Below, piece by piece: positions 1 through 8,167 of a stretch of 21,693 nt of DNA. The stretch's first letter is position 1, and each line of letters begins with the position of its first letter. The notes beneath the pieces were generated by a model. That model worked only from the letters and a program-made list of their open reading frames with translations, ran no database searches and had not been told where the DNA came from. Both the position numbers and the translations under genes were made by a program. Source of the stretch: Diphasiastrum complanatum (Eukaryota; Streptophyta; Lycopodiopsida; Lycopodiales; Lycopodiaceae). The stretch spans positions 1-21,693 of the forward strand of contig MU832131.1 of the NCBI GenBank assembly GCA_029204225.1, given 5' to 3'.

Positions 1-393
1 CCTGCAAACATAGCAATATAAACATCTGTGTTTGTCAATGGAAATAGGTAAGAGACTACATATGCATGGAACGAGAGCCTCTGCTGGGCTGCAAGGGAAT
101 ATGTGAGTGTTAGACTGCTGGTGGGTGGCCGTAGTGTCTGGAACCCCTCTGATTCCCTTTCTTGACCACCTGCAAAAAAAGGGTGTAAACCCCTGTTTCA
201 AGATTGTTGTTATCCAATAAACCTTAGAAATTGGATGGTTGGGGGCGTCGTCCAGCGCTTAAGGAGAAGAGATGTGATCCGAGGATGGAGCGCTGGGTGA
301 TCTTGGAGGTAGCGGCGGCTGATCCGAGGCACAGGGAGGTGAATTTGCCCTCTGAACGAGCTCGGAAGTCGCGCGTCTGGCCTGTATCCGGGA

Positions 394-425
394 TCTCTCT
401 CTCTCTCTCTCTCTCACTCTCTCTC
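394..425. repeat. CT/GA dinucleotide microsatellite
   Basis: Run of TC units with a single A interruption at 416. It produces alternating Ser-Leu codons on the plus strand and Arg-Glu codons on the minus strand, which explains the apparent open frames over it. Confidence 0.95.
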
Positions 426-485
426 GAGCGGTGGATCCAGACCTGGACTCGCGATTTGGCTGGAGGGCGCGAGTTAGGTGTAGAA

Positions 486-512
486 GGGGGGGGGGGGGGG
501 GGGGGAGGGGGG
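486..512. repeat. G homopolymer tract
   Basis: Twenty consecutive G, one A at 506, then six more G. Such tracts can form G-quadruplexes and are also a common place for assembly or sequencing length error. Confidence 0.95.
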
Positions 513-809
513 TTTTAACACGCATAAGAAGCTTTTTTTAGTGTGTGTGTTGTATACAATAACTTTTTTTTTGCTTCGATGCATGTTAAGTTGCATGACC
601 CTCAGATGACCACTGTTCTTGTGAAGTTTTTTGCGGTACTTAAGAAAATTGGAGTCTAATTCTTAAGATGTTTTTTTGATTCTAAGTCAAAAAATAGTTT
701 ATGACCTATTTTTTAGGTGTAAGATGTCGATTGCTAAAAGAATTGTTTTTTGTGGGGTTTCGGACGGTTTCCACAAGTCTTATCAAAATTCTTTGCTGTG
801 TTGGCAGTT

Positions 810-1400
810 ATGGCCGACATGGAACAAGAATTATTCGGTGAGGGAGTTCCGTCACCGGTTCGAAGTGTGGGAAGCCAGGACAATAGTCCGCAGTCTATTC
901 TGGATGTGATAGGCAAAGCACTGTTGGAAATCCACCGGAGTAACAAGCAGCGGGACGAGCAAATCAAATTTCTTTTGTCTAAGCATGATGCGACACCTTC
1001 TTCACACTTAGATTTTCAGCCAGAAGTTTTTTCAGGGGACAAGAAATTTAAGCAACCGAAAGTAGTGGAGTTTTGGATTAACAGGTGGAATAGTTGTTTT
1101 GGTCTGCATGGAGTAACTGAGGAGAAGCGCATTTCTTCAGTACTGATTTTTTTGGAAGGTAAAGCCATGTCGTGGTGGCGAGATCTCGATCCTTAGCCAG
1201 TCACTTGGGATGCTTTTCGGGAGGTATTCCTGAAAGCATTTATGACTGTGGATGAAAGAGACTCATATCGGCATTTTGTGGATCTTAAGATGGGGTCGCG
1301 TGACTTGGACACTTATGTCCAAGAGTTCATGGATCTTCTTACTAAAGTGCCGCATTTTTCGAAAGAGTACGCTGAGTGGCAGTTTGTGAATGAGTTGTCA
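810..1400 (+). pseudogene. Chromovirus gag (capsid), partial, one internal stop
   Basis: Gag forms the nucleocapsid shell of the retrotransposon particle. The chosen start is the ATG at 810 (MADMEQELF); the open frame extends upstream to 750 but that part looks like leader. The family signature is seen in the Retrotrans_gag region: FWINRWNSCFGLHGVTEEKR, then FLEGKAMSWWRDLDP, then TWDAFREVFLKAF and a run ending WQFVNEL. A TAG stop at 1194-1196 interrupts the same frame, which continues unshifted after it. The C-terminal part with the CCHC zinc knuckle is missing, because homology passes to pre-integrase linker sequence at about 1395. Similarity is to the capsid domain of plant chromovirus Gag, recognised by eye. 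Confidence 0.85.
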
Positions 1401-2892
1401 TTTACAGAGATCACTACTGATTTCTATCTTTCATTTCGAGGTCTTTATGAACAAAATTCTCATTTTGGACCTATACGGCAAAGAGTTTTGAATGGCTCTC
1501 AATCAGGAACTGATTTGCAAGGTGATCAGTTGGCTATGAAAGATAAGAAGGTAGTGGATGATTTTTCCATTCGGAATGGGATTTTGTTCCGAAGGGGAAA
1601 AGTGTGTGTACCAGGGGTGGATGCATTAAAAAAGAAAATTTTATTTGAATGTCATGACGCACCTTGTGCTAGGCATCCAGGTATACATCGTACTCTAGAT
1701 TTGGTACGAAGGGACTTTTTTTGGCCAAAGTTAAAACTTTCGTAGAATCTTATGTGTTGAACTGTGATCAAAGCCAGTGGAATAAAGTAGAACGCTTAAA
1801 GGCTGGTGGACTATTACATCCATTGGATATTCCTTCTAAACGATGGGATAGTATTTCGATGGACTTTGTAGTTGGTTTACCAAGGACGAATAAACAGAAT
1901 GATGCAATTTGGGTCATAGTTGATCGGTTAACAAAATTGGCTACGTTTATTCCGGTAAAGACTACAATTAAAGCGTCTGATTTAGCTCAAGTATTTGTTG
2001 AACATTTGTTCGGGCTATATGGGTTGCCATCTAACATTGTTAGTGATCGGGATCCTAAGTTTACAGGCCGATTTTGGACAACAGTGTTTGAAAAGCTTGA
2101 GATGTCTTTGAGCATAGGTTCGACTGATCATCCGGAATCCGATGGTCAGACTGAGAGGACTAATCAGACAACGGAACAAATGCTTCGTGCATACGTTTCA
2201 CTTAGGCAATCTCAGTGGGAAAAGTATCTTCCATTGATTATAACAGTAGTAAGCATTCGGCTACTGGGTATAGTCCGTTTATGTTTATGTATGGATTTCA
2301 GCCTAGATCTCTGATAACAGTTGAAACTGAGTCGATTAAAGTTCAGAAAGTAGCGGATTTCTTGTGTGAAATGCAAAAAAATGTTAAAATTAGCACGTGA
2401 AAATATTTTAAGTGCTCAGGATCGGGTAAGACATTTTGCTAATATGAAGAGATCGCTTGGGGAGTTTCAAGTTGGAGATTGAGTGTATCTTAGAATTTGA
2501 AGGATTCTAAGGTAATGCGCATTGGGAAGCATTACAAACTGTCTGCTAGGTACAGTGGACCTTTTAGAATCTTGAAAAAAAATGGATCTTTAGCTTACCG
2601 ATTAGAGTTACTAGAGGGAACCAAGGCTCATCCTGTGTTTCATATAAGTCGTCTGAAGATGAGTTTACATGAGGGAGATCATGTTGGTTCTGGTACTAAT
2701 CTAGATTCGTTTGAAGACTTATCTGAGAGGATTCCTTTAGAACCTGAAAAGATTCTTGATACAAGATCCAAGCGATTGCGAAATCGGGATGTTATTGAGC
2801 ATCTGGTTCATTGGAAAGGATATTCTGATGATGAGGATTCATGGGAATTAGAAGATAATCTAAGGAAGAGTTTCTCAGACTTTGAGTTTTGA
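1400..2892 (+). pseudogene. Chromovirus integrase with chromodomain, frameshifted
   Basis: Integrase inserts the retrotransposon cDNA into the genome. In order: a linker, the HHCC-type N-terminal domain around 1650-1720 (CHDAPCARHPGIHRTLDLV, then FFWPK), and the RNase H-fold core with catalytic Asp at 1862-1864 (SMDFVVGLP), Asp at 2045-2047 (VSDRDPKF) and Glu at 2153-2155 (DGQTERTNQ). The last two are separated by exactly 35 codons, the classical D,D35E spacing. A GPF/Y-type segment (ARYSGPFRILKKNG) and a chromodomain (EPEKILDTR, VHWKGYSDDEDSWELEDNL) end the protein at 2892. The reading frame shifts near 1715-1740, around 2230-2310 and in an A-run near 2376, and stops occur near 2480-2500, so no intact protein is made. 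The zinc-binding Cys pair after 1740 is also degenerate. Confidence 0.9.
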
Positions 2893-2908
2893 GGACAGAA
2901 CTAAAATA

Positions 2909-2919
2909 AGGGGGGAGGT
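2909..2919 (+). promoter_or_regulatory. Polypurine tract of the chromovirus
   Basis: AGGGGGGAGG, 17 bases after the integrase stop and directly before the LTR start TGTTACGGCCC. Position and composition match a plus-strand priming site. Confidence 0.85.
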
Positions 2920-2920
2920 A

Positions 2921-3530
2921 TGTTACGGCCCTAATGGGGGGTTTTTACCATTAGGGTATACCTTAGATGTAGGGGCCAGGCCTAATTTGGGTAATAGCTA
3001 AGTAGGACCTTAGGCCATGCCTGCATGCGGTATAGGCATGTGTGTTGCATCCTAGTATGGGATTGGATGTACATGCACTGTGTCTATGCATGGGTCTTTG
3101 CTATTATGAGTTAGGGGTACCTACATGCAGTGGACATGCATGGGAGTTAGGCATGAGTTGATAGCACACTTACATGTGGATTCATTGCATGGACAGGCAG
3201 GGGAGGGGCTTCTCTCTCTATATATACTCCATCCTGTGTCCATTTGATTCATTGAGAGTCTGCGGCCGTTATGCTGTCGGATTGGTAAGCGCTTACTATC
3301 ATTGAGACTTGCCATACTCCCTAATGCTCGGGGGCTAGATCGGACGATCTAGGATTGGTTGGGACGGTTTCGTCCACTGCACTCCTTTATTGTGTTCTTT
3401 ACGCTCATTCTCTATTGGAGGTCTTGGGGGACGTTTTAGCGTGAATCAAAGTTCCTCTATGAACTCCTTTGTATCAGACTATCTGATTTCACAGGATCGG
3501 AGATTTTAGAGAGACTGAAAGTAATTCAAG
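2921..3530 (+). repeat. 3' LTR of the chromovirus (right end uncertain)
   Basis: The LTR begins TGTTACGGCCC immediately after the polypurine tract. The first 36 bases contain a 9-bp perfect inverted repeat (2929-2937 and 2948-2956). A TATA box (TATATATA, 3219-3226) about 300 bp into the LTR marks the U3/R promoter. U3 holds a cluster of CATGCA/TGCATG motifs between 3015 and 3195. The CA end was not determined; candidates lie between about 3500 and 3560, and no second copy in the window helps. Confidence 0.7.
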
Positions 3531-3975
3531 AAGTAGAGATATTATTCAATCTATAACTAGCATAGTAAGATCACAACACATAATGCGCTATTATTGTGAA
3601 CCATTTTCGGGCACATGATCATTATGTGATCGTTGTATTTACAACAGCTTGACACAAATTCTCTATTTTCTTTATGTGTGTTTGCACTGATGAATGCCTT
3701 CTGATAATTTCTTTCTCTAGTACTGATACTCGTTTATAGGTTGATATTCCAAGGAATATTCTAGCCATCCCGCGGAACATTTTTAAAATTACAAGCAAGA
3801 TAGGATTTAAACGTAGAACTTGCCCATCAAGTTTAGGCTTTTACGTTATCCATACTGGCTTAAGTTATTTAGTTCTAAGTTTAAATTGCCATGGGCACTG
3901 CACATAAATATTTAATTTCAAGTTATGTAAAAGTTAGTTACAAAGGCCTATTGGGGGTTTGTCCCATGGCACCAA
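3531..3975. other. Unassigned AT-rich spacer
   Basis: No coding signal on either strand. It lies between the presumed end of the chromovirus LTR and the start of the next LTR. Either boundary could move into it by tens to hundreds of bases. Confidence 0.4.
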
Positions 3976-4515
3976 TGTGATTCAAAGTTAATTTAGTCCC
4001 ATAGTGCCTTTTTGTAAGTGACCACCACTCCAAGTATATATAGGAGTGGAAGAGTCCATTTTCAAGAAGTACCTCACTTGCAATATATGCCTATCTTTTT
4101 TCTCTGAGTGTTCTCCCTTGTGTGGTTTCATATATTGTGTTACTTCATATTGTATTGTACAGTATTGATCTTGCAACAAGTTAAGTTAATCCAAGCCCTC
4201 CATTTTCTAGTAGGGTAAGCCTTAGAGGAGGAGATTTTAGGTTAAGTCGTCTTTCTTGTTTGGCCTTTGATAAATAGGTTAAGCCTTTGTGAAGTTGGAT
4301 TTTAGGTTAAGCCGTCATTTGGGTTTAGTTGCTAAGTAGAGAAAATAGATTCAGAAGAGTGGATATTACCCTCAGAATACTCATCCTATGGTTGTACTGT
4401 CTTCTTAGTATCCATATCCAAGCTAGCTCGAAAAGCCTTAGTGAGAGTTAGTTGGGAGAAGCCATAACCCGTACTAGATGGAGCCATAGCCGGTGTGGAT
4501 GCAGGAGACTTAACA
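3976..4515 (+). repeat. 5' LTR of a gypsy-type element primed by tRNA-Asp (left end uncertain)
   Basis: The right end is well placed: ...GACTTAACA ends at 4515 and is followed by TTGGCGCCATTGCCG, a tRNA-Asp-type primer-binding site. A TATA box (TATATATA, 4035-4042) fits the U3 promoter. The last 284 bases recur in inverted orientation at 21073-21356 with about 15 mismatches and no gap, which confirms a repeat-family boundary at 4515. The left end at 3976 (TGTGATTC) is only one of several possible TG starts. Inside, GGTTAAG-type motifs recur at about 4214, 4240, 4277 and 4305. Confidence 0.7.
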
Positions 4516-4516
4516 T

Positions 4517-4530
4517 TGGCGCCATTGCCG
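4517..4530 (+). promoter_or_regulatory. Primer-binding site, tRNA-Asp type
   Basis: TGGCGCCATTGCCG, one base after the LTR end. It differs by one base from the sequence complementary to the 3' end of plant tRNA-Asp, the primer used by many plant Ty3/gypsy elements of the Athila/Tat groups and their non-autonomous derivatives. This sets the element's orientation as plus. Confidence 0.8.
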
Positions 4531-6180
4531 TTCTTTTTTTGTTTTCCCTACGCTCTTCAAGTTCTTTCTTGCTATTTTTACTTGTTGCTTTGCATCTGCT
4601 TGTTTTTCGCATCCTAATTGCTATTAGCATCTTTTTTTTTTCTTTCTGCTGTTCGCATCTTCCTTTATCATCTTTGCTAAGTTTTTAGGGTTTTTAGGAC
4701 CTTTACTCATTTTTAGCCATCATTTTTATCATCCTTCCTTAGCCATCATTTTTAGGCCTTCATCTTGTATCTCCTCTTGCTTTCCAATCGTCTTAAAGCT
4801 TGAAGGTGGATTGGATGCACAAAAGCTTGGAGGCAAGCATTTTTGAAGCACTTTGAGGCACGCGTTTTGTGTTTTGAGCAGGGTTTGAGCATCCATAAGC
4901 CCGTTTGAGCACCCATCATCCACGTTTTGTGTTTCTAACAGTGTTTTGAGCAGGGATTCACATGCTTTTGGAGCGCTTTGGGCCATGAAAGCCATCTTTC
5001 TAACAATGTTTTGAGCAAAGATTCACATGCTTTTGGCGTGCGCATCATAGAGCGCGAACAACGTTTTGAGCAGGCCCATGCAACTGCCCACGCGAAGAGG
5101 AGAGCAGGAAACACTTTTTTTTTTTTCTCAGGTATTTTCATACGAGAAGCGTGCATCTGATGATGAGGAGCGGCCCTTTAGCAACGATGGAACAGGGTTC
5201 TGAGCTGTTAAGCCCACCATCTGTTGTTTTTCCCAGAGCCCATAGTTACCTTTTACCTACAGCTTCCCATAACGCGTTTTTGAAGGAGAGAAAAGCAGGG
5301 GAGCACACTTTTCAGGTGTTAGAGGCCACTTGGTGAAGGTGAGGGGGCGCATCATCTACTGCGTGTTTTTTTTGTCAGCTGTTTCCAGGTGCTATCAGCA
5401 TTCAACCGCCCTCAAGTATTGTTCCTTTCTCGTTTTCAGCAGGGGGCATCTCCCTGGATCGTTTTCAGGTGATTTTCTGTCGCATCAGCTTACAATAGCC
5501 CTCCTTTTCAGGTCGTTTTCTAGTTGCTTCCAGCCACCTTTTCAAAGGAGTGTGCTGTTTTCAAGGAGCAAAGCGTGCCTCTGTAGGGGGCGCATCCTGT
5601 TTTCTCAGGTGCTGCTTTGGAAGCATGCATCTGTAGGACGTTTTTCAGACTATCAACCTGTTTTGCTTGCACCATCCGTCCGTTTTCAGTTGTACGTGTC
5701 AGCTGTTTTTAGCTAGTTCATCGATCTGCTCATTTTCAGCTAGTTCATCCATCTGTGCGTTTTCATCTGGGCATTTTCCATCCTCTTCTTTGCATCGCTT
5801 TTCAGTTGTTTGCATACTGTTGTCAATGCATCTAGGTAGTGAAATCACCAAACGGACTCCCTGAGTACCTTTAGCATCATGAATGCTCCAAGCAGAGGCA
5901 GAAAAGCAGTTCGCTGCCAACATGCTAGACGGGCCAGCCGACAGGCTACACCACTTGGAACTAACTAGGTATTCTACCAACTTTGCATGTGCAATTGTCA
6001 AAGCTACAGCAAAATCAAGTTCCACATAGCCAAAATATAGGGCAGATTCATTTGCTGTTGAGATTAGTGTAATTGGACAGAAGAGGTAAAGCTGCTTTCT
6101 GCACAGCTAGATCTCCACTTCAGTGATCTAAAGTCGCACACGCGAGTTCAGAGAAATGTTGCACTTAAGGATTGTATCAT
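4531..6180 (+). mobile_element. Non-coding interior of the tRNA-Asp-primed element
   Basis: 1.6 kb after the PBS without any retrotransposon domain on either strand. It is T-rich and repetitive: a 40-base unit occurs at 4932-4971 and 4997-5036 (3 mismatches, offset 65), GTTTTGAGCA recurs four or more times between 4860 and 5080, and the heptamer TTTTCAG occurs eight times between 5309 and 5805. The open frames here are short and look like repeat by-products. The lack of gag-pol suggests a large non-autonomous (LARD-like) element or a deleted copy. The right boundary is unknown; no matching 3' LTR in plus orientation was found. Confidence 0.45.
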
Positions 6181-6206
6181 AACCATTCACCTTCTTTTGA
6201 CCGGTG

Positions 6207-6620
6207 CGAGTCATTATGAGATGTTTTTCACCTCTTTCTGACCTGTACGAGTCATTTTAGCCTGTGCGGGTAATGAGCTTCTTATGCAAGTCATTTTAGC
6301 CTGTGTGGGTACTGATCTTCTTACGAGTCATTTTAGTATGTGCAGGTATTGAGCTTCTTATGCGAGTCATTTTTGCCTGTGCGGGTACTGACCTTTTTGT
6401 GCGAGTCATTTTAGCCTGTGCGGGTACTGAACGTCTTATGCGAGTCATTTTTGCTTGTGCGAGTACCGACCTCCTTATGCGAGTCATATTTCGTAGTATA
6501 CACGCCTGTGCGAGTAGTATGTTCCCTTGCGCGAGTCATTTCTAGTTCTTTTGAAAACCTTTCAAACCTGTGCGAGTCATTTCGAGGTTTGTGAGAGTCA
6601 TTTTGTTCCCCTCTGGAAGT
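6207..6620. repeat. 39-bp minisatellite, degenerating to the right
   Basis: Tandem units built on GCGAGTCATTTTAGCCTG followed by TGCGGGTACTGA.CTTCTTAT. The best units lie between about 6248 and 6487 with a 39-bp period; after that the GCGAGTCATTT core continues at irregular spacing to about 6620. Because 39 is a multiple of three, both strands read as 13-residue peptide repeats (RVIFACAGTDLLM on plus, MTRIRRSVPAQAK on minus). Nothing suggests either is translated: no start context, no flanking domain. Confidence 0.9.
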
Positions 6621-6659
6621 CATTTTCTACTTCTTTTGGGAACCGTTCAACCTTGTGCG

Positions 6660-7751
6660 AGTTCATCAACCTTCCAAAAAATCGATGTGTGATAAGCTGA
6701 TCTACTTGAGACCAAACGGTACGACATTAAAAAAAAAAAATCCTAAATTCATCCAAACTTGTGACATAAGCTACTCGCCCACCGAATTTTGGGTCTCTCC
6801 TGATCAAATTCGATAACTTTTATCAGTGGGTGAGTATTCTCGACATAGAGAGCGCTTGTTTTGTAACAAGTTTGTCTGAGACAACTACTTTTCTCGTAAG
6901 GAGTTCAATGGTATGTTAAGAGCGTTCAGATGGCAAGGAGCAAATGGCCTGACATAATCTTAAGCTAACAAACGTTGAGTTTTCTAAGTGAAAGTTTTGT
7001 ATGCCGAGTTACTACTGACCGGTGGGGATCAATCCATTGCCTTCAAATCTCGAGACTGCCGATGAAGAGGCCTGCCCAGGTATTGCCACCCTCAAGTGGT
7101 AATATGAGAACATGAGACACTAGTGAGGCAAATGACAGTGGCGTGTCAACAATGCCAAACATGTCAAACCAGGATCAGATTTCATTGGAATAACTCGAAA
7201 CATTATGAGACTCTATGCTATCACTAGTGGTAAGATACACAACAAAAAATGGCTATTTTTGCATATTCAGCATGGTAATTATTCGCACAGAGGTAAAATA
7301 TCTCTAAATGATTCCTTGCGAATACTCTACTTACATCTCTTGACCAAGAATTCGAAAAAGGCCCTCTAAAATTATCAAACATGGCCTATGCGAATAGGTT
7401 CGAGGTCCTTTTGCCCTAAGGACCAGAGGTTCCAGAAACATCAGGAAAGTCCAAAGAAAGTGAGAGAAACATAGCAACCTCCTCAAAATTATCTACCGGT
7501 ACAAATTCTTGATCTTTTCTCAAATAGTACTTGCATAGTCTATTTTTGGCAAGCTCTAGACTTGTGCAAGTTCCCAGGTAGGTGTGTGAATTCTCTGCAA
7601 AAGAGTACACTAATGAGCCTGAGTAGCACCATTCACTGAGAAAACTTGAATTCTAGTATCACCCTCGGTTGCGCAACAAAACTGTTTCACCAAGATAAGT
7701 CGATCTAGTTAGAAATCAGTTTTGATCTGATTCATTAGTATAAGCTCTAAA
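6660..7751. other. Unassigned region between minisatellite and copia-type LTR
   Basis: No protein domain, RNA gene or LTR boundary was recognised in 1.1 kb. Short open frames exist on both strands, the longest being 64 codons on minus at 7416-7610, without motif support. A 12-base A-run is at about 6729-6740. It may be an old mobile-element remnant or the right part of the tRNA-Asp-primed element. Confidence 0.4.
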
Positions 7752-8152
7752 TGTGATGATGTAATTACTATACAGTTTATTTGGTTTACTGTATATGGTT
7801 GTGATCGGGACGTGACCCGTTAGGATATATTGATCGGGCACTGATCCCGTAGCCGGCTACTTGGGTTAGCCGAGTAGCCACACATAGGAAGAATTAGCTT
7901 GTACAGAGTTATTTACAGTACTTGCTATACTTGGGGTCATGTCCCAAGCTTGTCGGTCGAATTTGGCCATATTAGTGGTAGGCCAATTTTAGGACACTTG
8001 CCTTTTCATGCAGTTTGTGAATACTCTATATGTACAGTGTTTCTTTGTAATGTAATAACTTTTGTTGCGCCATCTATGAGAGCTTGTGAGGAGTGGCTAT
8101 GGTGATTGTGTGATGTGATCTGCATACTGCACTAGATTCTATCGAAATTTCA
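7752..8152 (+). repeat. 5' LTR of a copia-type element
   Basis: The end is set by the PBS: ...CGAAATTTCA ends at 8152, three bases before TGGTATCAGAGC. The start TGTGATGATG at 7752 gives a TG...CA LTR of 401 bp, a normal copia size, but the start is inferred from the dinucleotide only. The 5' third holds short inverted repeats (7806-7819, 7835-7849, 7854-7879). A weak TATA-like CTATATGTA lies near 8027-8036, followed by a T-rich stretch typical of R/U5. Confidence 0.7.
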
Positions 8153-8155
8153 ACT

Positions 8156-8167
8156 TGGTATCAGAGC
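8156..8167 (+). promoter_or_regulatory. Primer-binding site, initiator tRNA-Met
   Basis: TGGTATCAGAGC, an exact match to the canonical plant Ty1/copia primer-binding site. It fixes the LTR end and the plus orientation. Confidence 0.9.

Larger units (their letters stand above)
1..809. other. Unassigned sequence left of the chromovirus gag
   Basis: No protein family is recognisable on either strand. A polyadenylation-type AATAAA lies at 216-221, but no coding region precedes it. 230-480 is richer in G+C than its surroundings. The open frames here, on both strands, are kept open by the CT and G tracts and are not convincing genes. The 5' LTR and PBS expected before the gag at 810 were looked for by comparison with the 3' LTR from 2921 and were not found, so the element is probably truncated or interrupted on this side. 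Confidence 0.5.
810..3530 (+). mobile_element. Ty3/gypsy chromovirus, internally deleted and decayed, with 3' LTR
   Basis: The order gag, zinc-binding integrase N-terminus, DDE integrase core, chromodomain, polypurine tract and LTR identifies a plant Ty3/gypsy chromovirus in plus orientation. Gag C-terminus, protease, reverse transcriptase and RNase H are absent: gag sequence passes without a frame break into integrase-side sequence at about 1395-1400. At least one in-frame stop in gag, later stops and several frameshifts make it non-coding today. No 5' LTR was found before gag. The right end of the 3' LTR is not fixed, so 3530 is approximate. Confidence 0.85.

Noticed and set aside
231-525. 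Overlapping open frames on both strands (95 and 88 codons)
   Set aside because: They are kept open by the CT and G tracts, have no domain, and mirror each other.
2921-3660. Match between the 3' LTR and the left 800 bases of the window (a paired 5' LTR)
   Set aside because: No collinear similarity was seen by eye; the 5' LTR is absent or outside the window.
4452-4688. 78-codon plus-strand frame over the LTR end and PBS
   Set aside because: It crosses the LTR-PBS boundary and its Phe/Leu/Ser-rich end comes from T runs.
6207-6620. CRISPR array
   Set aside because: The units are contiguous 39-bp tandem repeats without unique spacers, and the context is a plant genome.
6303-6623. Repeat proteins encoded by the minisatellite
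   Set aside because: Both strands are open only because the unit length is a multiple of three; no start context or flanking coding sequence.
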